Shown here: in pieces, positions 1-10,800 of the stretch | Position numbering within the stretch: the stretch's first letter is position 1 | Layout of the letters: each line of letters starts with the position of its first letter | From: Pseudomonadota bacterium | GTDB taxonomy: Bacteria > Pseudomonadota > Gammaproteobacteria > Xanthomonadales > Wenzhouxiangellaceae | DNA: 64,000 nucleotides | Reading direction: 5' to 3' | Assembly (NCBI GenBank): GCA_013285445.1 | Contig: CP053448.1 | Coordinates: forward strand, 2,108,001 to 2,172,000 | The notes under the pieces: model-generated | What the model was told of the DNA's origin: nothing | Databases searched by the model: none | Seen by the model: the letters and a program-made list of their open reading frames with translations, nothing else | Position numbers and translations under genes: made by a program

Positions 1-2082
1 GGCTTCCCCGACCAGCCAGGTCTGTACCTCGAACCAGATTCCCTGCAGGTCGAGATTGGCCACGAATGCGTTGCGGCCGGCGGCTGCGGTCAGCTCGGCT
101 TCCTTGCCGAACACCAGCGAGTCGGCGAACGATCCGGTGACATACAGGTTGGCCAGGCCGTCGGTGGCCAGGTCGGCCATCTCGGCATCCCCCTCACCGC
201 CGGCCTGTCCGGGCACGCCGCCTGAAGCATTGTAGCGGTCGCCCCCCGTTGCCCAGCCGATGATGCCGCTGTCGCTGGCGGCAGAGGCGACGAACAGGTC
301 GCGCTGACCGGCCGACTGCAGGGTGCCGTTGGGCCCGGGAAGGAATGTGACCGTATCGCTGAAATGGCCGGAGAAATAAATCGTTCCGTCAACCTCGACC
401 AGCGCCATGGCCGCGCCACCGGCTACCGATCGAGCCCACTGCCACAGCCCGTCATTGCCTTGCAGGCTGGTCACCAGCGCGCCCGCGTCGGCGGTCTGAT
501 TGCTGCCGTTGTTCTCGGGCAAGGTGAACGCGGCGGTGGCCTCACCGGCAGCGTACAGTTCGCCGTCGCCGCCGACATGAACATCGGCCAGCGCCATGCC
601 GGCGGGAACCGATCGCACCCAGGACCATGACTGCGTGGAATCGGTCGGGCCGGAAACCCGGGCCAGGAACTGGCGATCGGGCGGCTCGAGATCATCAGCA
701 AACAGCGGACGGGCGCCGTCAAGCAGGCTGACATCATCGACCCACCAGCCGTCACGCACGACACCGCTGCCTTCACCCAGGCGCCAGCGAAAACGCACGC
801 TGCTTTCCGTGACCAGCGCCCCCAGTCCGACGGTGACCTGGTTGTAGGCCGGCCAGGCCGGACTGGCCTGGCACCAGCCCGGGCCACTGATCGGGTTCGA
901 TTCACCGCCGTTGCCGCTGCCGTCATAACCGCCTTCCTCGAACCAGGCCGCCGGCACCCGGGTCCAGGACGTACCGCTGTCAAGCGAGTACTCGAGAATG
1001 CCAACGTCCCAGCAGCTGGACTCGTTGTCGAGATTGTGGCGATGGAGGAATCGCAGACGCGGATTGGCCACATCGCCCAGATCAAAATCACGCGCCAGCG
1101 TCAGCGCGCTGGACTTCGCGCCGGTGGTGTTGGGGATCTTGAACACGTTGGCACCGGAGGCGGGATTGTCCGCGGACAGGGCCCAGTTGCCCCCGGGAAC
1201 GAAATCGCTGCCGCCGCCACCGGTCGACGGTAGTGAGGTCGACCCCAGGGTCAGCGGGCCGTTATGACGACCGAGCAGCATGACCCGGCCACCGGCACCA
1301 ACGTGCAGCGACTGGACCGCCGACTTGACCGAAGCGTTAACACCCTGGTCAAACGCCCACAGCCAGCGCCCGTCGGAATCCAGGGCCGCGACAAAGTGCT
1401 GTTCGACATAGCTGAAATCCGGGCAGCTGCCTGGCTGGCCAAGCAGGATGTTGACCTCCGGATTGGGACCGTTCGCCTCGGAGAAGAAACGGGTCTGACA
1501 GCGGTATTCGCCGCCAATGACAATCGTCGCCGGCGTCGGCGGAATCGCGCTCGAGTCACCCGGAATGATCCCGATATCCACGGCCCGGTCGGCGCGCGGG
1601 CCGTGTGCGGCTTCCACCCACAGCCAGTCGCCGTTCTCGCTGAGTTTGGCAATGAACACGTCGCCGTCGAGGCTGGCCGAGGCGACATCGAACGGACCGA
1701 AATCCGCGTTGTTGACAAAGGCCCCGGTGATGTAGACGTTGCCGGCGCTGTCCACGGCAACGCCGCGGCCCTCATCGGCCAGACTGCCGCCGGCCCGGCG
1801 GACCCACTGCAGGGTGCCGGCCGCGTTGTAGCGGGCGACGAAAATATCGCGCGTACCGCGAGCGCTGATGACAGTTGCACCGCCGAACAGGGCCTGACCG
1901 GTGAACGACCCGACCACGAACACATCCCCGTTCGGGCCGACCGCCGTTGCCTGGCCCATATCGTCCCCGCTGCCGCCGGCCCCGGTCGGCCAGACCGCCC
2001 AGGCCGGTACCGTCAACCAGCAGGCGGCTGCGATAATGAGCCCGAGGCGAATGAAGCGTTGGCATAGTGCAGACATGGTCAT
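1..2082 (-). CDS. Secreted SBBP-type beta-propeller protein (C-terminus beyond window)
   Basis: The frame is open from position 2082 to the window edge, so only the N-terminal ~694 residues are seen. A signal peptide is clear (hydrophobic core LGLIIAAACWLTV, then PAWA). It is followed by repeats of the form 'GDVFVVGSFTG...TRDIFVARYNAAGTLQWVR', the pattern of SBBP/outer-membrane beta-propeller repeats. Near residues 297-456 lies a jelly-roll-like module (motifs SSCWDVGIL, GWCQASP, GWWVDDVSL) that resembles one inside the giant protein of the same operon. More propeller repeats follow. Start: ATG at 2082 or, in frame, 2076; it lies 4 nt after the upstream gene's stop, so translation is probably coupled. 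It is the last visible gene of a four-gene secretory operon. The repeat family call is from memory of the repeat pattern; the substrate or role is unknown. Confidence 0.75.
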   Translation of the reverse strand, partial: MTMSALCQRFIRLGLIIAAACWLTVPAWAVWPTGAGGSGDDMGQATAVGPNGDVFVVGSFTGQALFGGATVISARGTRDIFVARYNAAGTLQWVRRAGGSLADEGRGVAVDSAGNVYITGAFVNNADFGPFDVASASLDGDVFIAKLSENGDWLWVEAAHGPRADRAVDIGIIPGDSSAIPPTPATIVIGGEYRCQTRFFSEANGPNPEVNILLGQPGSCPDFSYVEQHFVAALDSDGRWLWAFDQGVNASVKSAVQSLHVGAGGRVMLLGRHNGPLTLGSTSLPSTGGGGSDFVPGGNWALSADNPASGANVFKIPNTTGAKSSALTLARDFDLGDVANPRLRFLHRHNLDNESSCWDVGILEYSLDSGTSWTRVPAAWFEEGGYDGSGNGGESNPISGPGWCQASPAWPAYNQVTVGLGALVTESSVRFRWRLGEGSGVVRDGWWVDDVSLLDGARPLFADDLEPPDRQFLARVSGPTDSTQSWSWVRSVPAGMALADVHVGGDGELYAAGEATAAFTLPENNGSNQTADAGALVTSLQGNDGLWQWARSVAGGAAMALVEVDGTIYFSGHFSDTVTFLPGPNGTLQSAGQRDLFVASAASDSGIIGWATGGDRYNASGGVPGQAGGEGDAEMADLATDGLANLYVTGSFADSLVFGKEAELTAAAGRNAFVANLDLQGIWFEVQTWLVGEA

Positions 2083-2086
2083 GGCA

Positions 2087-3832
2087 TCACTGGTTGAGCT
2101 GGTCTATGTTGAGGACCCGACGAAAGCGGAAGCTTCCGCTGACGAAAATCGTCGAGCGATGCAGGCCCGAAATGGCCTCGTTGAACGTTCCGGCGACCTC
2201 ACTGTCGCCCCAGCCGGGGCGATCGAAGTTTTCCGGATCGTCTTCGGCAAACAGAAACTCCATCTCCCGGGTGACCGGGTAGGCCTCCTCCCGGAAGTTG
2301 AGAAACTGCGGGTCGAGGTTGTCGTGATCGGGATGGAAGCGGTGCAGGAACGGGTTGGTCGGATGCTCCGGATCGATCGCGATCGTGCCGGTCAGCAAAC
2401 CGCCGGGACCGAAAACGCCTTCCAGGTCGAGCTCATTGCCCTCGAAATCATAGGCTGCGGTGCTCAAGCGAACGCCGGCCGGCTCGCCGTCGCGCAGAAC
2501 GGCGCCGGTAAACTGGGGCAACAGGGTGTCATCGGTGATCAGCACGTAGCGGCCCGGTTCGACCACCACCTCGAACTCCGGGTTATCCGGATCGGGCTCT
2601 GTGACGCCTTCCTGCCACATCTGAATGACTTCCTTGAGCATTCGAACGTTGCCGGCAGCGTCCACGTGGACGATCAAGCGCAGCGGAAACTCGCTGTCGG
2701 TCGGCAGCGGCACAACGCCACCGGTCTGCGCCGTGCTGACCCGATCAATGGTCGCCACACCCAGCCACAATCCGGCAAAGCGCGGATCGGTCGACTGCAG
2801 ATCAATCTCGCCGGTCTTGCCGCCACGCGCCTGCAGCGCGGCCCCGGCCACCTGGCTGCCGAAGGTCGTCGCAGATACCTCGATCAGGCGCCGGCTCCCC
2901 AGCCCGTTTGTGATCTCGATGACCTGGACCGCGTTGGTGGCAAACAGGCTGGCCCGGCGAATCCCGAAGCGCAGAATGCGGGCCTCGTCAACCGGCAGGC
3001 TGAAACTGGTTTCTCCCGGAATAACAGGCCAGACGGTACCGCCGTTTTCCTCGTCGGTCTGGGCCAGTGCCAGCGGCACCGGCACCTCGGCATCGAGCTG
3101 GCGAATACTGATCTGGTTGCTGAATCCGCTGTTGTTGCGCACGACCAGTTCGTCTCGCGCCACGCTGGCGCCGAAATCGAGGCGATCGCCGAAATCCATT
3201 TCAACCGCCATCGGTCCCTGGAAATCGGAGCGCCCGCGCGTGCGAACCCAGTAGGCTTCGCCGCTGTTGATGCGCTCGATTTGGGGTTGCTCGATCGGCA
3301 TCCACTGACCGTCCTCGAGACGGTAGATGGTCTGCCCTTCATGCGCCTCGGAACCGGCAAACCAGGCAGCAAAGGTCGGCCCGTTTCCGGGCTCGACCGG
3401 AAAGCCCGTGAACTGGAACCCGTCCGGGCGCCAGGTCATCGGTCGCAGCGACGGGGTTCCGGTGATTTCCACGGTGACCGGGCTGCTGCCCTGCAGCCTG
3501 ACCAGATAGGCCTGATTGGCGTTGATCGTATACAGGTTGGTCAGGATGCTCTCCGGACGTTCCGCCGGAAAGTAGCCGAACCAGCCGTCGATGGTCAGCA
3601 GTTCCTCATCCGGATCCTGAATGAAGGCCACCGTACGGTCATCCGGGATCCAGCGCCAGACGCTGGCCACAGGCACGCCGGCAAACACCTGTTCGATGTC
3701 GTCGACAACCGGTTCGACTTCGACCCAGATGGCATTCCAGCCCGGCGACAGCTCGATTTGCTGGGTGTAAGTGCCGGCAGTCGCCGGGAGGCTTGCGGCC
3801 AGCAGCACCAGCGTTAGGAAGGCAATACGCAT
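2087..3832 (-). CDS. Secreted protein of unknown function (581 aa)
   Basis: The protein begins with a typical signal peptide (MRIAFLTLVLLAASLPATAG) and continues as a soluble, acidic, Trp-rich chain starting 'YTQQIELSPGWNAIWVEVEP'. Repeated 'GWN' and 'GEAYWVR' segments suggest beta-sandwich modules, but I recognise no named family. The start at 3832 is preferred over upstream in-frame codons because an AGGA sequence lies 6 nt before it, the signal peptide begins exactly there, and it sits one base after the stop of the upstream parvulin gene. An extended frame starting near 3973 would put 47 basic residues before the signal peptide and would overlap the parvulin gene. Co-transcription with a giant surface protein and a foldase suggests an extracytoplasmic partner. 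Function not assigned. Confidence 0.8.
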   Translation of the reverse strand: MRIAFLTLVLLAASLPATAGTYTQQIELSPGWNAIWVEVEPVVDDIEQVFAGVPVASVWRWIPDDRTVAFIQDPDEELLTIDGWFGYFPAERPESILTNLYTINANQAYLVRLQGSSPVTVEITGTPSLRPMTWRPDGFQFTGFPVEPGNGPTFAAWFAGSEAHEGQTIYRLEDGQWMPIEQPQIERINSGEAYWVRTRGRSDFQGPMAVEMDFGDRLDFGASVARDELVVRNNSGFSNQISIRQLDAEVPVPLALAQTDEENGGTVWPVIPGETSFSLPVDEARILRFGIRRASLFATNAVQVIEITNGLGSRRLIEVSATTFGSQVAGAALQARGGKTGEIDLQSTDPRFAGLWLGVATIDRVSTAQTGGVVPLPTDSEFPLRLIVHVDAAGNVRMLKEVIQMWQEGVTEPDPDNPEFEVVVEPGRYVLITDDTLLPQFTGAVLRDGEPAGVRLSTAAYDFEGNELDLEGVFGPGGLLTGTIAIDPEHPTNPFLHRFHPDHDNLDPQFLNFREEAYPVTREMEFLFAEDDPENFDRPGWGDSEVAGTFNEAISGLHRSTIFVSGSFRFRRVLNIDQLNQ

Positions 3833-3833
3833 A

Positions 3834-4853
3834 TCAATCCTGCTCCTGTTCGGGCTCGGCAGCGGTTGTTTCACCGGTGTCATCGGGTAGCGCCGGCGGC
3901 CTTTCGGCGCGGCGTTCGGGCGGGACGGCGAGCGATTCAGGCGGCGCGACCTGCCCGAGAAGGGCTTCATCAATCCGGGTCTCGTAGCCCTGCTCGATCG
4001 CCCTGAAGACCTCGGACTCCAGTTCCCGCGCCCGTTCGCGCCGCAGCCGATGGCGAATGCCGTCGGCCACCTGTTCGAGCGGCTGCCGGCGCTCGGGTTC
4101 GAAAGCCACCAGACGCACCAGGTAGAAGGCTTGCCCGGTTTCGATCACCGACGTGATCTGGCCGGGTGCATCCAGCGCAAAGGCGGCCTCCAGGACCTCC
4201 GGCGGCCACTGGTAGTGACGCTCCGGGTGATCGACCAGCCAGCCGACCACGCCCCCCTGGTAGCGGCTCGAGCGATCGTCGGAGTATTCCACCGCCACGG
4301 CACCGAAGTGCGCGGTGTCTTCATCCAGCCCCTCGGCCGCGGCGCGCGCCGCTTCGATTCGATCACGCCGCTCTTGACGGTCCTCCGGGTCGGCACCGGC
4401 CGGGATATCGACGCGTATCAGCGCCACCTGGCGCCGTGCCGGACGCGTAAACTCCTCGCGATTGCGCTCGTAGAAGGCGGCCACGTCTTCATCCCCGATC
4501 TCGTCGGCCGAAAGCGCCTCGTCGAGGCGGCGTTCGCGCAGGCGCTGGATCAGCATGCGCTCGACCAGCTCGCGAAAGTCCGGTTCCTGGTCGATGCCCA
4601 TCCGACGCGCCTCGGCCACCAGCATGCGATGGCGCAGCATCTCCTCGAGCAGCGCCCGGCGATTCCCCGCGCGCTGGAAGTAGACGGGCTGGACGCGCCC
4701 GCGGCGCGCCATTTCGGCCTCGAACTCCGAAACCGTGACGACTTCGTCGCCAACACGTGCCAGCACGGGGTCGTCCGGCGCAGGGTCGGGCGAACCGCAG
4801 GCGCCAAGCCACAGCACACAGACGAAGACCAGCACTGCCCGGTGCGCCATCAT
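3834..4853 (-). CDS. Parvulin-type peptidyl-prolyl isomerase, lipoprotein
   Basis: The N-terminus carries a lipoprotein signal with lipobox LGAC (cysteine near residue 20), so the protein is probably anchored to a membrane facing the periplasm. Residues ~30-125 form a helical SurA-like chaperone segment; residues ~137-255 match the PpiC/parvulin rotamase fold ('RQVALIRVDIP', 'AVEYSDDRSSRYQGGVVGWL', 'GQITSVIETGQAFYLVRL'). A Pro/Glu-rich tail closes it. Such enzymes help outer-membrane or secreted proteins fold. The start ATG overlaps the stop of the 5,009-residue gene by four bases (ATGA), so the two are translationally coupled. I infer that this foldase may serve the giant protein or its partners. 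Start could be 4853 or 4850 (two consecutive ATG codons). Confidence 0.85.
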   Translation of the reverse strand: MMAHRAVLVFVCVLWLGACGSPDPAPDDPVLARVGDEVVTVSEFEAEMARRGRVQPVYFQRAGNRRALLEEMLRHRMLVAEARRMGIDQEPDFRELVERMLIQRLRERRLDEALSADEIGDEDVAAFYERNREEFTRPARRQVALIRVDIPAGADPEDRQERRDRIEAARAAAEGLDEDTAHFGAVAVEYSDDRSSRYQGGVVGWLVDHPERHYQWPPEVLEAAFALDAPGQITSVIETGQAFYLVRLVAFEPERRQPLEQVADGIRHRLRRERARELESEVFRAIEQGYETRIDEALLGQVAPPESLAVPPERRAERPPALPDDTGETTAAEPEQEQD

Positions 4854-7800
4854 GGCTGTGCCTCCGGGGGCGGAACAAGCGATTCCAGTCGATCACGGAA
4901 GATCACATCCAGGTCGAGCACCGTGACCGCAATCGCGGTGTTGTCGCTGTCATCCGGATCGAGAGCTGAGCCCGTCATCAGGGCAAATGCCTGATTGATG
5001 ACGCGCTCGTCGGGGCCGGCCGGCACATCGGCCCGGATCTGGGCATTGACGACGTACTGCAGCGTGCCGCCAGGCGGCAAGACCACCGTGGCATCGATAT
5101 CACCACTGCCGGCAGCGCCGGGACAGCTGGCGCCGTCGAAGCCCTGGCAGGTCCAGGTCACGCCGGTCAGCGCCGCGGGCATTGCATCGACAATACGCAC
5201 CGCGTCGGCCTGGGACGGGCCGGTGTTGGAGACGCTGATCTCGTAGACCAGACCGTCGCCCGGCAATGCATTGGCCAGGTCCACGTCCTTGGTCAGCGCG
5301 ACCGACGCCTCGGGCATGCCGATCTCGACGCTGGCCGAATCACTGTTGTTGGCCGGCACCGGATCGCTGCCGCCGTCGGTCAGCGTGGCCGACGCCTGGT
5401 TGACCAGGGTGGCCGGTGCGGCCAGCGCCGGGTCAATCCGGGCATTGACGGTAAACACCAGACTGCCGGCTGCCGGTACGCTGGCCTCCACGTCAAGCGC
5501 GCCGGTACCCGCGGCCGCCGGACAACCGCTGCCGCTGCATGTCCAGTCGATCAGTTCGAGTCCGGCCGGCGGCAGGTCGATGATATCGACGGCAGTTGCA
5601 TCGCTGGGTCCGGTGTTGGCGACCTCGATGGTAAAGCTGACCAGCTCGCCGGGCAGCGCCTCGGCCGGGCCAGTCTTGACAAGCGACAGATCACCGACCG
5701 CGCTGACCGTGCCGTTAACCGTTGAACTGTTGTTGTCGAGGTCGGGATCGCTGCCGTCGACCGGCGCCTGGATCTCGCCGGTATTGGTCAGCTCGCCGGC
5801 GAACTGTGCGTCGATGGTGGCATCAACGATGACCAGCAGACGCTCGCCGACGGCGACATCCACCAGAGCGTCAATGCTGCCCGACCCGGCCGATGGACAG
5901 CCGGAGCCGACCGAATCGGCAGGCAGCGTTTCGCAGGTCCAGCTGACATCGCCAACGGTCGGCGGCAGCAGATCGATCAGGCGTGCGCCAAAGGCGTGAC
6001 TCGGGCCGTCGTTGCCGATATCCAGCACGAAGCGCACCGGACCGCCGCTGACCAGCGAGCTGGTATCGCCGCTGATGGTCTTGCTGATCTCAAGATCGGT
6101 GACGACTTCGATCGGGCCGCTGTCGCTGTCCGTCTGATCGTCCGGCGTGAGCGCAATCACACCCGGCGGCAGGACCGCCTCGGCGGTGTTGACCAGGGTG
6201 CCCCGGGCGCCCGGATGCACCACGGCCTCAACGCCGTAGATCACGCTTGCGCCGGGGGCCAGATCGATCCAGTCGAACAGATCATCCCCGGGACCCGCGC
6301 CGGAACCGCAGAAGGCGGCGTTCTGACGATCGAGCGCAAGCAGCGTGCCACCGCCCGCCGGCGAAGCGGTCAGCGCGCCCGAGCCGGTCGCGACCAGCCG
6401 GCGCACGTCGGACAGCATCGAATCAATCAGCCGATCGATCTGGCGCAGTGAACCATCGGTCCAGGTCCGCTCGAAGGTGACAACACCACCGCTGTTGCGC
6501 GCGCCGACATGCAGCAACTCGCCGCCGCTGTCGAGCAGCAGTGCGCTGGCCCCGTCAAGGCCGCTGACGCCGTCAAACCCGTTCCGCACCTGGCTGCTCC
6601 AGCTTAGCAACCCGGTGTCGGGGTCGCGTGCAAATACGGTCACGGCGTCTTCGGAAAGGCTGGCCGCATACAGGTGTCGTCCCTGCGGACTGATGGCCAG
6701 CGACTGCACCAGGCCGAGGCCGACGACGGTCAATGGACCCTGCGTGTCGCCATTGGCGATACGGCCAACATAGGCCAGCGCGCCGTCGTCATCCACGGCA
6801 AACGTGACAATCGCATCGTGGCCGGCGGCAGCCGCATAGACGTGTCTGCCGTTTGGCGCAATCACCAGTTCGCGCACTCCATCGAGCACGTTGAGCGGCA
6901 GGCCGATGCCGCTGCGCAGACTCTGCGCCCAGGTCAGGGCTCCGGTATCGGCATCGCGCTCGAACACGGTCACGGCGCTCGATGCGCGCGCAGCCACGAT
7001 CAATCGGTCGCCGGCGGGGCCGAGCACGACCCGGACCGGTTCCAGCAGGCCAATCACGCCGTCACTGCCTTCGGTCTGGCTCTCACCGAACACCAGCGTC
7101 GCGCTGTCGGCGTCAATGGCGAGCCGGGTGATGCTGTTGCCGCTGGCCGAAACCAGATAGACATCCCGTCCATCAGCGGAGAACACGGCATCAGCCGCGC
7201 CCTCCAGACCCGAAACGGTGCCGATCAACTCGTCGTTTTCATCGAGCACGTCATCGCCATCGGAAATCCGGTCGACTTCGGTCAGCCAGCCCCCAGCGGG
7301 ATCGCGCTGGTACAGCACCAGCGTGGCACTGTCGGCGCCGGCGGCGACCGCCCAAAGTCCGTCCGGAGAGACCGCCATGGCCCGCACGCCCGCCAGTGCC
7401 GACGGGGAAAGGGTCTGGCCCACACCGAGCGGCGTGGTTCCCGTGCAGCTCCACGCCCCCGAGCCGGCAATGACGCCGGCAGCGCCCGGATCAGGCACAT
7501 TGCCCGGCAAGGCCGGCAACAGATCGGTCACCGAAACGCCAAGAATCCGGCTGGGACCGTCGTTGCTGACCGTCACGCTCCATTCGACCGGCTCGCCGGC
7601 TACAAGCGGGTCGGTCTGGCGCTGCTTGTTCACCCGCAGCGCCGAAGCTGCGACGATATCGGCAGCGGCCACATCCACGTTGTTGGTCAGATGCAGATCG
7701 ACACCCGCGGCCGATGGCACAGCCTGCGCATCAAGCAAAAGCGAGCCGCGGGCACCGGCCAGCACCTGACCACTCAGGTTGTAGACCACCTGACCGCCAG

Positions 7801-10800
7801 CGGCCAGATCGATTCGATCGATCAGCTGGCCCGAGCCCGTGCGCGCGCAGCTCGAGCCGGCCTGCACCCGGAACCGATCCAGGCTGTCGCCGCCGGACAG
7901 GTAGAGCTGTCTGCCGTCGCTGCTGACCGCGACACGGCTGACCAGCGCCGGGTCGGCGCTGCCGCCGTCAAATACCCCCAGAAACTGGAGCGTGCCGGCC
8001 GCCGGGTCCTCGACAAACGCGCTGATCGTGCGCAAGCCGCTCGATGAATCACGCCCGGCCACGTACAAGACGCGTCCGGATGGATCCGTCACGACCTGAT
8101 CGGCCTGGCCGAGGCCGGCCACTGTTACCGGCGGAATACCGATCAGGTCGCCATCACTGACCTGATGCCGGACCTGTAGCGCGTCAGGCAGCGGCCGGTC
8201 GAACAGGCTCAGGGCATGATCACTGCCCGCGCGTGCCAGCGTAACCAGCGCGCCATCGTCGGTCAGGGCCAGCGAACGAATGCCGGCCAGGCCATCGAGC
8301 ACCGAACCGTCGGCAGCGCTGCCGCCCTGGACCAGCGCACCCTGGTGAGTCAGCAGACCGTCTGTTCCGCGAGCAAAACGGACGATGGCATCGCTGCCGG
8401 TGGCAGCGACCCAGAGCCGTTCGTCGTCGTCGAGCAGCAGCAGATCGCGCGGGGCATTGAGCTGGCTGATTCCGCCCTGCAGGTTCTTGCGCACCTGGCG
8501 GAACTCGAGTGTCCCGGTTGCCGGATCGCGGCCGAATACGGCCACGGCATTGTCGAGCTGGCCGGCAACATACAGGTCCTCGCCGTCGGCGCTGATGACC
8601 AGCGCGCTGGCGCCGGCCAGTCCGTCGACGGCACCCACGCCATCGCGCACCACCTCCACGAAAGTCAGCTTGCCGCTGATCGGGTCGCGTTCGAAAACCG
8701 CCACCGCGTCGTCATCGAATCCGGCCACGTAAACGTGGGCATCGTCCGGGCTGACCTGCACGGCGCGGGCACCGGCCAGACCGTCGATCATCACGGTTTC
8801 ATCATCGACAGTCTGGGTCGACAGGTTCTCCAGCAGGCTGTCTGGCGCGAGTTCACCGGTCAGCGGATCGCGCACGAACACGAACAGCGCATCGTTGCCG
8901 CCGAACAGGCCGGCGGCGTACAGGTGCCGGCCATCCCGGCTCAGCGCCGCGACCCCGTAGTCGTCCAGTCCGCCGGGCGCTACACCGGCCAGTTCAAGCA
9001 GGCCGGGTTCGACGTCTGGCTGGCACACCCACGCGTCGAGCAGCAAAGCTTCGGGCAGGGTCATGGCCACTTCGGCCTGTCGAACAGCGCTTGGTCCATC
9101 GTTGTGCACCGTCAGCTGCCAGGCCAACGGTGCGCCGGCCACGATCTCATTAGGCATCCCGCTGAGCTCGACCCGCAGGTCGGCGCGGGCATTGATGATG
9201 GTGTCATCATCGACCGCGCTATTGCCGCCGCCACCGAGATCAACGACGCCGGCTGGCAGCGTTACCACCACTTCATTGACGGCATAGCCGCTGGCGTCCG
9301 GCCGAAGCTGACCGGTCGCCACGAACGTCGCCGAATCGCCGGCAGCCAGCGTTAGCAATGCGTTGATGTTGCCGCTGAAGGCGCCGGATGGCCCAGGTAC
9401 CGGACAGCTGCTGTCGGGCGAGGACACCTGACAGACCCAGCTGACCGACTCGAACTCGGGCGGGAACAGATCGCTGACGCGTGCGTCGACCACCCGGCTG
9501 GGGCCGTCATTGCGCACGGTAATCACGTACTCCACGATATCGCCAGGCACGGCGCCGCCGCCGCCCTGCTCCAGCGCGCCGGCAAACAACAGCTCACCGG
9601 CACTGCGATCGAATACGCTGACCGCGCTGGCGGCACCGGCTGCCGCGTGCACCCGATTGCCGCCCGGCACCGGCCACAGGGCGCGCACGCCCTCGAGGCC
9701 GAAGACCGGTCCGCTGCCACCGGGCTCATCGTCGTCGCCAACCGTGGTCAAGGGAGTCAATGCCCCGGTTGCCGAATCGCGTTCCAGCAGGCTCAGGGCA
9801 CTGTCGTCAGTGGCGGTGGCGACCAGCCATCCGGCGCCACCGCCGAGCAGCGCAAGCGCGCGCACGCCGGCCAGACCGCTGACGCCGTCGACCCCGTCGA
9901 TGAGCGCTTCGCCAAAGGTCAGCTTGCCGAAGTCGCCATCCGCAGCATCGTTGTTGCGCGAGAAGCGCACGATGGCGCTGTTGCCGGTACCGGCCGCATA
10001 CAGGTGCTGCCCGTCGGGCGAGACCAGAAGCTGCGAAACGCCGAGCAAGCCGACGATGTCACCGGTCAGATTACGCCGCGACTGCCGCCAGACCAGGTCG
10101 CCGAAGTTTGCGTCTTCGGCATCGGCGATTCGCCGGAATGCCACAACCGCGTCAGACTGGCGGGCAGCCACGTAGACATGCCGGTCATCCGGCGACACGA
10201 TCAGATCCGACGGACGCTGCAAGTCGACCACTCCGTCGGTGCCGTTCTGCACCAGATCGGTATAGGCCAGCGTCCCGAAACCGGGCTCATCGGGTTCACT
10301 CTGCCGACGGAAAATCACAATCGCGTTGGCGTTGGTGCCGCCGACGTAGAGGTGCTCCCCGGCGCTGTCCATGGCCAGGGACCGCGCCCCGGCCAGGCCG
10401 ACGATACCGTCGGCATTGTTGCTGTAGGTGGCCAGCCAGGTCAGCTGTCCGCTGCCGTCGGTACTGCGTTCGAAAGCGACTACCGTGCTGTCAAGTTCGC
10501 TGCTGGCATACACGTGCCGGCCATCGGGCGATACCAGCACATCGCTGACGCCGCTCAGACCGGACACACCCGCCTCACCGTTACGGATCAGCTGCATGAA
10601 AGTCAGCGGTGCCGAGCCGGTCGGGCCGGTGCTGGCATCGAGCGCATAGACGCCGATGCCGGGCTCACCAGGCGAGGCCACATAGAGATGTCCGCCCAGC
10701 GTTTCGGTTCCGGCCAGCGCCGTGGCACCGGCAAGACCGCGGAATTCAGCCAGGCCGTCGGTCTTGTCGACCTCGAATCGGGCCGCGGCGCTGAGGAAAT

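Noticed and set aside
1901..3817. A 638-codon plus-strand open frame
   Set aside because: It lies antisense to a secreted protein with signal peptide, ribosome-binding site and operon spacing; no recognisable domain in the plus-strand product.
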